A stretch of DNA of 64,000 nucleotides from Brucella intermedia LMG 3301. GTDB lineage: Bacteria > Pseudomonadota > Alphaproteobacteria > Rhizobiales > Rhizobiaceae. Positions 47,560-56,183 of this stretch are shown piece by piece. How positions within the stretch are numbered: position 1 is the stretch's first letter; the number at the start of each line of letters is the position of its first letter. A program made the translations under genes and the position numbers. Location of the stretch: assembly GCF_000182645.1 (NCBI RefSeq), contig NZ_ACQA01000003.1:62001-126000 (forward strand). Direction: 5' to 3'. The notes under the pieces were generated by a model that worked only from the letters and a program-made list of their open reading frames with translations, did not search any database and was not told the origin of the DNA.

Positions 47560-48552
47560 ATGGAGCGCCACAATATCGCGCCGGGCTTTGTCGAGGATGC
47601 GCTCGAAAGCGTGCGCGTTCGGGGGATAGATGTAGCTCCCCTGATGGCCCAAATCGGCTTGTCGGAAAGAGTGACTGAGCCCGTCACCAATGTCGAATAC
47701 GGTCGCTTGTGGTGGCTGATTGCCGAAACGATCAATGATGAATTCTTCGGGCTGGCTGCAAGGCCGATGCGCCCCGGCAGTTTCAACCTCCTTTGTCACG
47801 CGGTTTTGCATGCAGGCACGCTGGAACGTGCCTTGCGGCGGGCCTTGCAGTTTCTCAATGTGGTATTGGATGATCCGCAGGGTGAATTGCGGATCCGCGA
47901 CGGCATGGCCCATGTTGTTCTGACCGATGCCGGACCTCCGAGACCGGCCTTTGCCTATCGGGCCTATTGGCTGATCCTGATGGGAGTGGCCTGCTGGCTG
48001 ATCGGACGGCGTATTCCCCTGCGGACGCTCGACTTTGCCTGCCCTGCGCCTGTCCACCGTCAGGATTATCATAAATTTTTCGGAGCGCCGGTTCTCTTTG
48101 ACCAGCCGGTCACGCGACTGGTTTTCTCATCATCCTATCTGTCGCTGCCGATCATTCGGAGCGATGTGGCGCTGGAAAGTTTTCTGCGCGAAGCTCCTGC
48201 CAATATTCTGATCCGCTATCGTCATGATAACGATCTCTCTGCAAGGGTGCGGTCGCAACTGAACGCCTTGCCAATGGCAGACTGGCCGTCCCTGGAAGAG
48301 TTGGCAAGCGGACTTGGCATGTCCGTACCGACCTTGCGGCGCAGGCTACGGGGAGAGGGGCAGAGTTTCGGCACGATCAAGGACGAGTTGCGCTTCGTGA
48401 CTGCCGAACGGCTTCTGCAGGAAAACAGCCTCAGTGTAGCGGCGGTAGCCGCCGAACTTGGCTACAGTGAACCGAGCGCCTTTTATCGCGCATTTCATAA
48501 ATGGATGGGGCAGAGCCCGGGACGGTTTCGGACGGTACAGCAGGAGAAATAA
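47560..48552 (+). CDS. AraC-family transcriptional regulator
   Basis: 330 aa. N-terminal arabinose-binding-like (OruR/QseD type) sensor domain with NVEYGRLWWLIAETINDEFFGLAARPM, C-terminal AraC double helix-turn-helix (LEELASGLGMSVPTLRRRLRGEGQSFGTIKDELR and LSVAAVAAELGYSEPSAFYRAFHKWMGQSPGRFR). Divergent from the acyl-CoA operon with 126 bases between, so probably its activator. ATG 47560 with GGGAAG upstream is preferred to ATG 47542, which has none. Confidence 0.88.
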   Translation: MERHNIAPGFVEDALESVRVRGIDVAPLMAQIGLSERVTEPVTNVEYGRLWWLIAETINDEFFGLAARPMRPGSFNLLCHAVLHAGTLERALRRALQFLNVVLDDPQGELRIRDGMAHVVLTDAGPPRPAFAYRAYWLILMGVACWLIGRRIPLRTLDFACPAPVHRQDYHKFFGAPVLFDQPVTRLVFSSSYLSLPIIRSDVALESFLREAPANILIRYRHDNDLSARVRSQLNALPMADWPSLEELASGLGMSVPTLRRRLRGEGQSFGTIKDELRFVTAERLLQENSLSVAAVAAELGYSEPSAFYRAFHKWMGQSPGRFRTVQQEK

Positions 48553-48579
48553 AAAAATGCCGGGCACTGGGCCCGGCAT
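48551..48579 (-). terminator. Rho-independent terminator of the kgtP-type gene
   Basis: On the minus strand, ATGCCGGGC and GCCCGGCAT form a perfect 9-bp GC-rich stem with a 5-base loop, followed directly by seven Ts. It lies 22 bases after the permease stop. On the plus strand it is preceded by A-run and could also end AraC transcription. Confidence 0.85.
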
Positions 48580-48600
48580 CTCTTCGCTTGGGAGGCTGTG

Positions 48601-49908
48601 TCAGTCTTCCTTGATCATGCTGTCCTTGCTGGTATCGCGCATGCGCAGGTACACAATCAGGGAAATGCCGATCATGATGGTGACATACCAGTAAAAACCA
48701 CGTTCCCAACCGCCATTCTTGAAGCTCAACGCGACGTATTCGGCGGTGCCACCGAAGAGGGTGTTGGCCAGCGCATAGGGCAGGGCGACGCCGAGCGCGC
48801 GAATATGCGCCGGGAAAAGCTCCGCCTTCACCACAGCGTTGATGGAAGTGTAGCCGGTGACGATGATGAGCGCACCCATGACCAACAGGCCGGCGGTGAT
48901 CGGATCGCGGGTCTGTTCCAGGGTCGTGAAGATCGGATAGGTGAAAAGAACACCGGCTGCGCCGAACGCGATCATCAGCGGCTTGCGGCCGATCTTGTCC
49001 GACAAAGCGCCAGCGATGGGCTGCAGGCACATGAAGACGAACAATGTGACGGCGTTGATCTGGCTTGCCACTTCACGGCTGAACCCGGACGTGTTCACCA
49101 GAAACTTCTGCATGTAGATCGAGTATGCGTAGAAGGCGAGCGTGCCGCCAGCGGTCAGAAGCATGACGAGGGCGGTTTCCTTCGGATGGTGCTTGATAAG
49201 CGTCCAGAAACCGGATTTCGGTGCGTCCTTGGTCTTTGCATTCTTGAAGCTCTCGGTTTCCGCCAGGCCGCGACGCAGCCAGAACACGACAACGGCAAGC
49301 AGTGCGCCGATGAAGAACGGAATACGCCAGCCCCAGGATTCGAGCGCAGGGGTTTCCATCGTCGACTGAAGCACGATCAGAAGCAGGATTGCGAGAAGCT
49401 GCCCCGAAATGAGCGTGACATACTGGAAGGAAGAGAAGAAGCCACGGCGATCCTTGCCTGCCATTTCCGACAGATAGGTGGCGCTTGCGCCGTATTCGCC
49501 GCCGACCGAGAGGCCCTGCATCAAACGGGCGAGCACGAGGAGGGCGGGAGCTGCAAGCCCGATGGTCTGGTAGTCCGGCGTCAGCGCGATAATCAGCGAG
49601 CCGGCACACATGAGCGTCACGGACAGCGCCAGACCTGCCTTGCGGCCCTTGCGATCGGCATAAATACCCATGATCCAAGCGCCGATAGGACGCATGACGA
49701 AACCGACCGCAAAGACTGCGGCCGCGCTCATGAGCTGGGCGGTCTGGTTATCGGACGGGAAGAAGTGCGGTGCAAAATAGAGCGCAAATGCTGCATAGAC
49801 ATACCAGTCGAACCATTCGACGAGGTTGCCGGTCGAGCCGCCGATGATGGATTTCAGGCGGCTGTTGGTGCTTTGCACTTCACTCCGTTCGTTTGTAATT
49901 GAGACCAT
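48601..49908 (-). CDS. MFS metabolite:H+ symporter, alpha-ketoglutarate permease (KgtP) type
   Basis: 435 aa with twelve predicted membrane helices. MHS-family marks: GNLVEWFDWYVYAAFALYFAPHFFP near the N-terminus, the loop motif GIYADRKGRKAGL, and RLMQGLSVGGEYGASATYLSEMA. Likely imports alpha-ketoglutarate or another dicarboxylate. AAGGAG precedes the ATG. It is divergent from the DctB/DctD-like genes, which suggests that the two-component system controls it. Confidence 0.88.
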   Translation of the reverse strand: MVSITNERSEVQSTNSRLKSIIGGSTGNLVEWFDWYVYAAFALYFAPHFFPSDNQTAQLMSAAAVFAVGFVMRPIGAWIMGIYADRKGRKAGLALSVTLMCAGSLIIALTPDYQTIGLAAPALLVLARLMQGLSVGGEYGASATYLSEMAGKDRRGFFSSFQYVTLISGQLLAILLLIVLQSTMETPALESWGWRIPFFIGALLAVVVFWLRRGLAETESFKNAKTKDAPKSGFWTLIKHHPKETALVMLLTAGGTLAFYAYSIYMQKFLVNTSGFSREVASQINAVTLFVFMCLQPIAGALSDKIGRKPLMIAFGAAGVLFTYPIFTTLEQTRDPITAGLLVMGALIIVTGYTSINAVVKAELFPAHIRALGVALPYALANTLFGGTAEYVALSFKNGGWERGFYWYVTIMIGISLIVYLRMRDTSKDSMIKED

Positions 49909-50373
49909 GGTTGCTCCTTCAAATCTCTCGATTTTTGAATTTCACCCCTTGTTTGCTAACCGGATCGACGAAACGGTTTCGGGGTGTTTTTCCATCGCTT
50001 CAACTTGTCTCTGCACTTCCTTTTGGGATTGTGGGAGAAGACTTGTGTAGCGTTGGTGAAGAATCTCAGTCCGCACTCCGCTTCAGCTTCGAGCAGGCAA
50101 TATCAGTGATCCGGCCGGTAAGAGCGACGCCGGATATCAATTGCGGTGCTGGTGCTATGTTGAAGTGGTTCACGGCTAACTCCTCCCTTCGAAACTCCCT
50201 ATTTCGAAGTGGCGCTAACATGCTGCAGCGCAGAAAACATCGCCAGACAGAGGAGTTAAAATTTTTAAGCCTTTGAAACAAAATGAAGTTTATCAATTCT
50301 CGGCATAGTTCGCAGGAAATTGTGTGCAAGATTCTGCGTGACTCCTTGCTCAAGTTTGCATAAATCGGCACAA
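49909..50373. other. Divergent promoter region between the KgtP-type permease and dctB-like genes
   Basis: 465 bases without a gene. I looked for -24/-12 (sigma-54) elements and found only poor matches. The clearest structure is the inverted repeat at 50187-50209, listed separately. Confidence 0.6.
50187..50209. promoter_or_regulatory. Inverted repeat, candidate response-regulator site
   Basis: CTTCGAAA and TTTCGAAG form a perfect 8-bp inverted repeat with a 7-base spacer; each arm itself contains the palindrome TTCGAA. Position in the divergent region, about 280 bases from the permease start and 165 from the kinase start, suits an upstream activator site. Binding is inferred. Confidence 0.4.
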
Positions 50374-52152
50374 ATGAAGCTGCCATCAAAGATCGCAAAA
50401 CTCGCTTTGGTTACCCTCGCTTTCCTGCTGTCACTCGGCCTGTGGTTTTCCGCCGGGCTGTGGGCGGAACGCGGGGCGCTTGATCGTCTTCGCGAGGATG
50501 CAACACTTATTGCGCGCCAGCAGACCCGACTGATTGACAGCGAACTTGCGAAGTTCCGGCTGCTGCCTGTCGTTTTAAAGGAATATAGCGATCTGCGCGA
50601 TGTGCTCGCCGGTGGCTCGCGGGATGCCACAGCCCGTCTCAATCAGAAACTCGAACTTGTTGCACACCAGATTGGCTCACCAATCATCTATGTCATAGCG
50701 CGTGATGGTACTGTTATCGCGTCCTCCAACGCCAATACACCAGAGAGCTTCGTAGGGCGGAACTACGATTTCCGCCCTTATTTCAAGGGCGCGATGGCCG
50801 CGGGCTCGGCTGAATATTATGCCATAGGTGACCTGAGCGGGCGCTTTGGTCTGTTCCTCGCGCAGCGCATTGGCGATCAGGCTGACCCGGTCGGTGTGGT
50901 CGTGATAAAATTCGAGTTTCACAGGCTGGTTCAAACCTGGTCCAACGATCCTGGGCAAACCTTCGTTGTCGATCCCCGGGGCATCATACTCGCCTCTACG
51001 GATAAATTCGAAGACCTTCGTTCGTTTCAGCCGATAACAACCACAGAACGCGCGCAGATCATCGAAAGCGGGCAGTTCAATGCGGCGGATATGAAACCGA
51101 GCAATTATCGCTTTGCGCCGGAAGAAATGATGATCGAGCCTTCCGGCGGATATTCAATCGCTGTCGATGAGCCGATTGCGGGAACGGCGCTGAAACTGGT
51201 CCATATAGAACCAACGGGACCAGCGTTGCGGGCCGCAAATGATCTTGCCCGTCTGGTGACCGTGGCGGCGATGCTCGTTTTCGTCATAATAGCCGGTGCG
51301 ATTTATTGGCGGGTAAGCCGCGCTGCGCGTGCTGCGGCTTATCGTACAGAGCTTGAGAGTGCGGTTGAGGAACGTACCGCGGCATTAAGTGCCGAAATGG
51401 CGGAACGGGAACTGGCTGACAAGCGCTTTCGCGATGCCCGGGAGGAGCTTGCCCAGGCAAACCGCCTTGCTTCCCTCGGATCAATCACCGCAGGACTGGT
51501 GCATGAGATCAATCAGCCAGTCGCGACCATTCGAACACTTGCGGAAAACGCGCAGCATCATCTTGCACATGGGAAGCTCGACAAGGTTGCCAGTAACCTT
51601 AGTACGTCGGTGGAGCTCACGGCTCGTATAGGTTCCATCACACAGGAGATGCGTCGGTTTGCCCGCCGGCGGAGCGGTATCGTTCGCCCACTTCCGTTGA
51701 ATGAACTGGTGGATGGCACAATGCTGCTTATGGGAGACAGGTTCCGCAACGCCAATGTCCGACTGGATATACCTGAGCGATCCGACATGGTGATACTCGC
51801 CTGCCGCATACGATCCGAGCAGGTGCTGGTGAACCTGCTGCAGAATGCATTGGATGCGGTGGCGACCAGCCATAATCCTCATGTTGCATTCAGCATCCGG
51901 GAGGAAGGGGATCAAATTTCCCTTGTCGTGGACGATAACGGCGAGGGGATTGAACCGAAGCTGGCCGATGAGATCTTCAGCCCCTTTGTAACCGGAAAAG
52001 CGGATGGGCTGGGCCTGGGCCTGGGTATTGCAAGAGACCTCATGACTGAAATGGAAGGAACATTGCACGTCATTCCATCGCGGCTTGGCGGCGCGGCTTT
52101 TGCTGCCACTTTGAGACGTGCAGGAAAGGAGGGGCACCGTGACGGAAAGTGA
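50374..52152 (+). CDS. Sensor histidine kinase, DctB family
   Basis: 592-aa membrane kinase sensing extracellular dicarboxylates. First helix about residues 9-30, periplasmic double-Cache sensor (YVIARDGTVIASSN, NYDFRPYFKGAM), second helix about 293-315, a short coiled coil (YRTELESAVEERTAALSAEMAEREL), then the kinase core. H-box GLVHEINQPVATIRTLAENAQ with phospho-acceptor His377, N-box LLQNALDAVATS, G1 VDDNGEGIEP and G2 GLGLGLGIARD. The start at MKLPSKIAKL gives the usual N-terminus. Its end overlaps the start of the response-regulator gene by 14 bases. Confidence 0.9.
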   Translation: MKLPSKIAKLALVTLAFLLSLGLWFSAGLWAERGALDRLREDATLIARQQTRLIDSELAKFRLLPVVLKEYSDLRDVLAGGSRDATARLNQKLELVAHQIGSPIIYVIARDGTVIASSNANTPESFVGRNYDFRPYFKGAMAAGSAEYYAIGDLSGRFGLFLAQRIGDQADPVGVVVIKFEFHRLVQTWSNDPGQTFVVDPRGIILASTDKFEDLRSFQPITTTERAQIIESGQFNAADMKPSNYRFAPEEMMIEPSGGYSIAVDEPIAGTALKLVHIEPTGPALRAANDLARLVTVAAMLVFVIIAGAIYWRVSRAARAAAYRTELESAVEERTAALSAEMAERELADKRFRDAREELAQANRLASLGSITAGLVHEINQPVATIRTLAENAQHHLAHGKLDKVASNLSTSVELTARIGSITQEMRRFARRRSGIVRPLPLNELVDGTMLLMGDRFRNANVRLDIPERSDMVILACRIRSEQVLVNLLQNALDAVATSHNPHVAFSIREEGDQISLVVDDNGEGIEPKLADEIFSPFVTGKADGLGLGLGIARDLMTEMEGTLHVIPSRLGGAAFAATLRRAGKEGHRDGK

Positions 52153-53450
52153 GCCATTGCGGGTCATGCTGGTCGATGACGATGCGGCATTTCGTACGGC
52201 CTTGGCCGATTCATTCGAGATCGCAGGTCTCGATATTGAGGCGCATGGTGACGGGCAGTCGGCTTTGAGCAGTCTGACGCCTGATTATCCAGGCATCGTT
52301 GTGACCGATATTCGCATGCCGCGCGTTGATGGGCATGCGGTGATGGAAGCATTGTTGGCGCGCGACCCGGAACTGCCGGTCATTTTAATGACCGGGCACG
52401 GCGACATTGGAATGGCTGTGGCATCTCTCAAAAAGGGAGCTTTCGATTTCATTGCCAAACCGTTCGCCGCCGATCATCTGATATCGAGCGTGCGGCGCGC
52501 ACTGGAAATGCGCCGTCTGGTACTGGAAAATCGTCGCCTTCGCCGGGCGGCGGCAGATGCCGAACAGGATTATCCCTTGCTTGGCGAAACGCCGGTGATG
52601 ATGCGGTTGCGCGATACGATCCGCCAGCTTGCCAGCGTCGATGTCGATGTGTTGATCGAAGGCGAAACCGGTACAGGCAAGGAGTTGGTGGCCCGCCTTC
52701 TGCACCCGCTGGAGCGCGCGCCACGCACGCGGTTTCGTTGCCATCGATTGCGCGGCTTTGCCGGATCCCATAGCGGACGAAGTCCTGTTCGGCAGTCGCA
52801 TCCAGCGTGGAAGGATAGCGGATGCGGATCGTGGCACCCTGTTTCTCGATGAGATAGACAGCATGTCGCCAGCTGTTCAGGGTAAGCTGCTACGTGTTGT
52901 CGAGGAGCGTGAACTGCCCTCACTTTCCGGGGAACCACGGGCCGTGAATCTGAGGATCATCGCGGCTGCAAAAGGAAATCTCGAAGAAGCTGTGGCCTCG
53001 GGTCGCTTTCGTTCCGACTTGTTCTACCGCCTTGAAACGGTCAGGCTCCGTGTTCCTCCGCTGCGTGAGCGGCGGAAGGACATCGGTTTGCTTTTCTCCT
53101 ATTTTCTTGATGAAGCAGCAGCTCGGTTTGGCCGGTCGCGACCGGCTATCGATGCGGCGATGGAAGCGAGGCTGAATTCAGACGAATGGACAGGGAATGT
53201 TCGCGAGTTGCGCAACTATGCCAAGCAAGTCGTGCTGGGACTGCGCCACGATCCCGTCGCGGAACCCAACCCGCCATCACTGTCGGAGCAGATGGATCGT
53301 TTTGAAGAAAGTGTCATTCGGGCGACGCTGGACCGGTTCAGCGGCGACGTCGGCGCCGCCGCAGAGCTGTTGCAATTGCCGCGACGAAGCCTCTATGCCC
53401 GTCTGCAGAAGCTCGCAATTGACGCTTCGACTTTCAGGAAGCGTGATTGA
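52139..53450 (+). pseudogene. DctD-like NtrC-family response regulator, frameshifted and without GAFTGA
   Basis: Starts at GTG 52139 after GGAGGGG. Receiver domain residues 1-120 with phospho-acceptor Asp57 (VVTDIRMPR), then an AAA+ domain with Walker A GEGETGTGKE-type EGETGTGKELVARLL. Within 52711-52731, a GC-rich stretch, the frame is lost (a stop follows at 52852). The continuation FVAIDCAALPDPIADEVLFG through LFLDEID, DLFYRLETVRLRVPPLRERR and the Fis-type helix-turn-helix lies in another frame to 53450. The sigma-54-contacting GAFTGA loop is absent: VLFGSRIQRGRIADADRGTLF joins directly. One base gained or two lost, or a sequencing error. Confidence 0.85.
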
Positions 53451-53520
53451 TATTTTCGTGCATCTGTGAGCTGTCTCTTGGAGGAAGGTGTCACGGTCGC
53501 CCGAAGGTCGAGTTACATCG

Positions 53521-53674
53521 ATCTAGAGCATTTCCAGCAAAAGTGTGAAACGTCTACGCGGGGAAATCAGTTCACTGGACTGATTTCTTATCCCGCTTCG
53601 ATGCGTTGGATAATGCGATAAAACAAATAATTAGAGCGGTTCCGGCGATGCTGTTAGAACACGAACCGCTCTAA
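53521..53674. repeat. Palindromic intergenic repeat region (Bru-RS-like)
   Basis: Contains two nested inverted repeats: GAAATCAGT / ACTGATTTC around a 7-base loop (about 53564-53588), and TTAGAGCGGTTC (53631-53642) / GAACCGCTCTAA (53663-53674). The right arm of the second overlaps the ubiV stop codon. The opening TCTAGAGCATTTCCAGC and closing GAGCGGTTC resemble the short palindromic repeats scattered through Brucella genomes; that match is from memory. Confidence 0.55.
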
Positions 53675-54591
53675 TGTGCTGCGGCTGAACGCTGCCGGCT
53701 GATCCATGCAGCTCCGATATTTCCGTGCAGAAAACCGTTTGAGAGCGGCACATCGGGATAGATTTTTCGCAGGCGCGCGGCTCCTTCGTCCGGACTGGTT
53801 ACCTGTTTCAGCACATCGTCATGAATGCGGGCCACTTCCACCATATCGCAATCCTGCGGTGACAGTCTGAAACGCCTGATCCCTGCTTGGAGCAGGTCGG
53901 GCAGGTCCTCGATCAGCGACTGACAGGTATGAGAGAGCGTCTGCACGCCATTGAGAGCCAGGAAGGGTTGGCTGTCCAGCGTTTTGACGGGCAGTCCGTC
54001 CGGTTCTTCACCGCATACAAACTGACAATTGTCCTTTATGTGACCCTTGGACCGCGCATGCGCGCAACGGGCTGAAATGGCGAGCGGCACTCGTCCGAAC
54101 GTGAATATTTCGAAAGCAATATCGGGTGCAGCTTTGACAATCTCCCGGATAGAGCTGATCGGTAATTCCGGCGGAAGACAAATCGACTGCGCGCCGCGAG
54201 TGGCAAGAACCTTGGCGGTTGCCGCATTGTAAACATTGACCAGCGGACCGACCATGTGCGGCACGCCGGACAACAGTCCCAATGCAGACAGATCATTTGC
54301 CTCAACAGGCAGTGATGCTTCCTTGATCGTTTGGCGGACCTGCTTGGCTTCGCGTTCAAGCATCACCAGCGCCAGCGAACCGAGGCTCACTAGCTTTCCT
54401 GCGCGCTGCAGCCGCTCTATCACGGCGTCCATGTAAGGTGTCAGGAAATGGAACCGCTTGGAACAGACGATTTCACCGACAGTCACATTGGTAATTGGCG
54501 CTTCGTCGGCGATGCGGAAGTAAAAATCGCGCCATTTAGGGCCGTCCCACAGAAAGAGAACGGGACCAAGGCTGAGGCTCGCTCCGGACAT
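53671..54591 (-). CDS. ubiV: Oxygen-independent ubiquinone hydroxylation protein UbiV (U32 family)
   Basis: 306 aa. With UbiU it forms a heterodimer needed for ubiquinone ring hydroxylation without O2. Four cysteines that would hold a 4Fe-4S cluster are Cys43 (EIVCSKR), Cys176, Cys189 and Cys193 (ARCAHARSKGHIKDNCQFVC), the last three with the same spacing as in E. coli UbiV. Starts two bases after the ubiU stop in a ubiT-ubiU-ubiV operon. Cytoplasmic. Confidence 0.92.
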   Translation of the reverse strand: MSGASLSLGPVLFLWDGPKWRDFYFRIADEAPITNVTVGEIVCSKRFHFLTPYMDAVIERLQRAGKLVSLGSLALVMLEREAKQVRQTIKEASLPVEANDLSALGLLSGVPHMVGPLVNVYNAATAKVLATRGAQSICLPPELPISSIREIVKAAPDIAFEIFTFGRVPLAISARCAHARSKGHIKDNCQFVCGEEPDGLPVKTLDSQPFLALNGVQTLSHTCQSLIEDLPDLLQAGIRRFRLSPQDCDMVEVARIHDDVLKQVTSPDEGAARLRKIYPDVPLSNGFLHGNIGAAWISRQRSAAAH

Positions 54592-54593
54592 GT

Positions 54594-55571
54594 CTATCTC
54601 CAGCGTTTGTCGTAAGCGCCTGAAGTCGTCTGCTGGCCCTCGCTCAGCAGTCTGAGACGCGATAGCAGGGCTGCACGGCTCTCGGGAGACGCCGCAAGTG
54701 TTTGACGCAGCGTGGAGACGACTTCGCTGACATAAGCCTTGCCGCGCTGGCGACCTTCAATCTTGAGCGCCGAGACTCCCGCCGCCCGCAACTCGTCTAT
54801 ATGGTTCATGACGTCGAGCGAAACGGGGTCTTCGAAGGCATAGCCTTGCTCGTCTGCAATGTTGAAGCGGCCCTTGCAAAGGGTTGGGTAGCCGGTGGGT
54901 TCGCCCACCGGGAAACGATTGATCGTATATTCACCGAGTTCGGAAACGAGTTCCTGCCGATCCTGCCGGTAGCGGACATGGCTTGCCGGTGAACAAACGC
55001 CGTTCATGTTGGGCGATCTGCCCGTTGCGTAAGAAGACAGGGAGCAGCGCCCTTCAGCCATGACGCATAATCCGCCAAATACGAAGACTTCCATTTCGCA
55101 AGTGATCTTGCGGCCCAGTTTTGCAATGTCGGGGATCGTCAGCACGCGCGGCAGCACGACACGCCTTGCCTTGAATGCATCAACGAGAAACTGGATTGCA
55201 TCTGCGTTGGAAGCGGAAGCTTGTACGGATACGTGAAGCCGCTGCGTTGGATGTTTTTCAGCCGTATAGGCCATCAGTCCAAAATCGGCGAGGATCAAGG
55301 CATCTGCGCCGAGTGTCGAGGCATCGTCCACGGCGCGATACCAGATGTGTTCATCGCCCGCGCGCATGAACGTGTTGATGGCAACGAAAACCTGCGTTTT
55401 GCGGGAATGGGCGAACTGGATTGCGTCGCGTAGCTCATCGCGGCTGAAGTTCAGCCCGGGAAAGTTACGCGCATTCGTTTCATCGCGAAAACCACAATAG
55501 ACGGCATCCGCTCCGGCACTTACCGCTTCGCGCAAGGCCGACGGCGTGCCTGCAGGGCAGATCAGTTCCAT
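54594..55571 (-). CDS. ubiU: Oxygen-independent ubiquinone hydroxylation protein UbiU (U32 family)
   Basis: 325 aa, partner of UbiV. The U32 signature begins MELICPAGTPSALREAV and includes DAVYCGFRDETNARNF. Cluster cysteines at positions 169, 176 (GGLCVMAEGRCSL), 193 (NGVCSPA) and 232 (TLCKGRF) match the E. coli UbiU numbering exactly. Its start overlaps the ubiT stop by ten bases, which suggests coupled translation. Confidence 0.93.
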   Translation of the reverse strand: MELICPAGTPSALREAVSAGADAVYCGFRDETNARNFPGLNFSRDELRDAIQFAHSRKTQVFVAINTFMRAGDEHIWYRAVDDASTLGADALILADFGLMAYTAEKHPTQRLHVSVQASASNADAIQFLVDAFKARRVVLPRVLTIPDIAKLGRKITCEMEVFVFGGLCVMAEGRCSLSSYATGRSPNMNGVCSPASHVRYRQDRQELVSELGEYTINRFPVGEPTGYPTLCKGRFNIADEQGYAFEDPVSLDVMNHIDELRAAGVSALKIEGRQRGKAYVSEVVSTLRQTLAASPESRAALLSRLRLLSEGQQTTSGAYDKRWR

Positions 55572-56074
55572 CCGTCAGTTTCCTTGCCCAAGGCTTTGCT
55601 TCGCACAAAATTTGCGATTCCGCGCACCATCGGCGCAAATGGCCCCGCGCCGGTGCCGAGATCGGATGGAAGATCTATGTTGCAGTCGTCCAGCGCATTG
55701 CGAAGTGCGAGCATGGCTTCCATGTCGCCCGTCACGGTAATGTCCCGGGAGAAGAATAGCGCGTCCCCATCAAGTTTGCCCTCGAGGAGCGCAAGCAACA
55801 TAACCAGCGGTCCTTCTATGCCCGCATCGACCGACGTCGCCTCATCTTCGCGCATGATCGTGATGCGTGGCTTGTCCGGCTCAATCACAAAAGCAAACGG
55901 AATGTCGGACGGGTGAAAACGGAAACGCTTCGTCGCATAATCCCCGAGACGTTCGAAGAGCCCCGGGTGGGCTCGCATCACGTGAAAGAATATACGCGAG
56001 ACGAACGGGGCGATCAGAAACGGTGGAACAAGCCGGGCTGGCGCAGCCACAGCCGAGGGTATCTTCATCATCAT
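55562..56074 (-). CDS. ubiT: SCP2-domain accessory protein for anaerobic ubiquinone synthesis, UbiT
   Basis: 170 aa with an SCP2 lipid-binding domain (FHPSDIPFAFVIEPDKPRITI, LEGKLDGDALFFSRDITVTGDMEAML). UbiT binds polyprenyl intermediates and replaces UbiJ without O2. The start is within ATGATGATGAAG; GGAG four to seven bases upstream supports the first or second ATG, not the upstream in-frame one. First gene of the operon, facing ubiD across an FNR-type site. Confidence 0.85.
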   Translation of the reverse strand: MMMKIPSAVAAPARLVPPFLIAPFVSRIFFHVMRAHPGLFERLGDYATKRFRFHPSDIPFAFVIEPDKPRITIMREDEATSVDAGIEGPLVMLLALLEGKLDGDALFFSRDITVTGDMEAMLALRNALDDCNIDLPSDLGTGAGPFAPMVRGIANFVRSKALGKETDGWN

Positions 56075-56134
56075 CCAGCTCCGGTGAGCCTTACAAGGTG
56101 AAACCAGAATTAGGCGATTCAATACAAGGACAGT

Positions 56135-56148
56135 TTGATTCAGATCAA
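56135..56148. promoter_or_regulatory. Perfect FNR-type site between ubiT and ubiD
   Basis: TTGATTCAGATCAA matches the FNR/FixK consensus TTGAT-N4-ATCAA at all ten fixed positions. It lies 61 bases upstream of ubiT and 36 bases upstream of ubiD. The distance would suit activation of ubiT at the usual -41.5 position; with ubiD it would be closer to the start. Confidence 0.85.
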
Positions 56149-56183
56149 AGACGGCGAAAGAATTCGATATTCAAAAATGGGTT

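Noticed and set aside
48598..49902. 434-codon plus-strand frame opposite the KgtP-type permease
   Set aside because: Covers almost exactly the permease gene on the other strand; charged, low-complexity translation with no domain.
50200..50230. Possible sigma-54 promoter (TGGCGC then GC)
   Set aside because: The spacing between the GG and GC elements is off by at least one base and the flanking bases match poorly.
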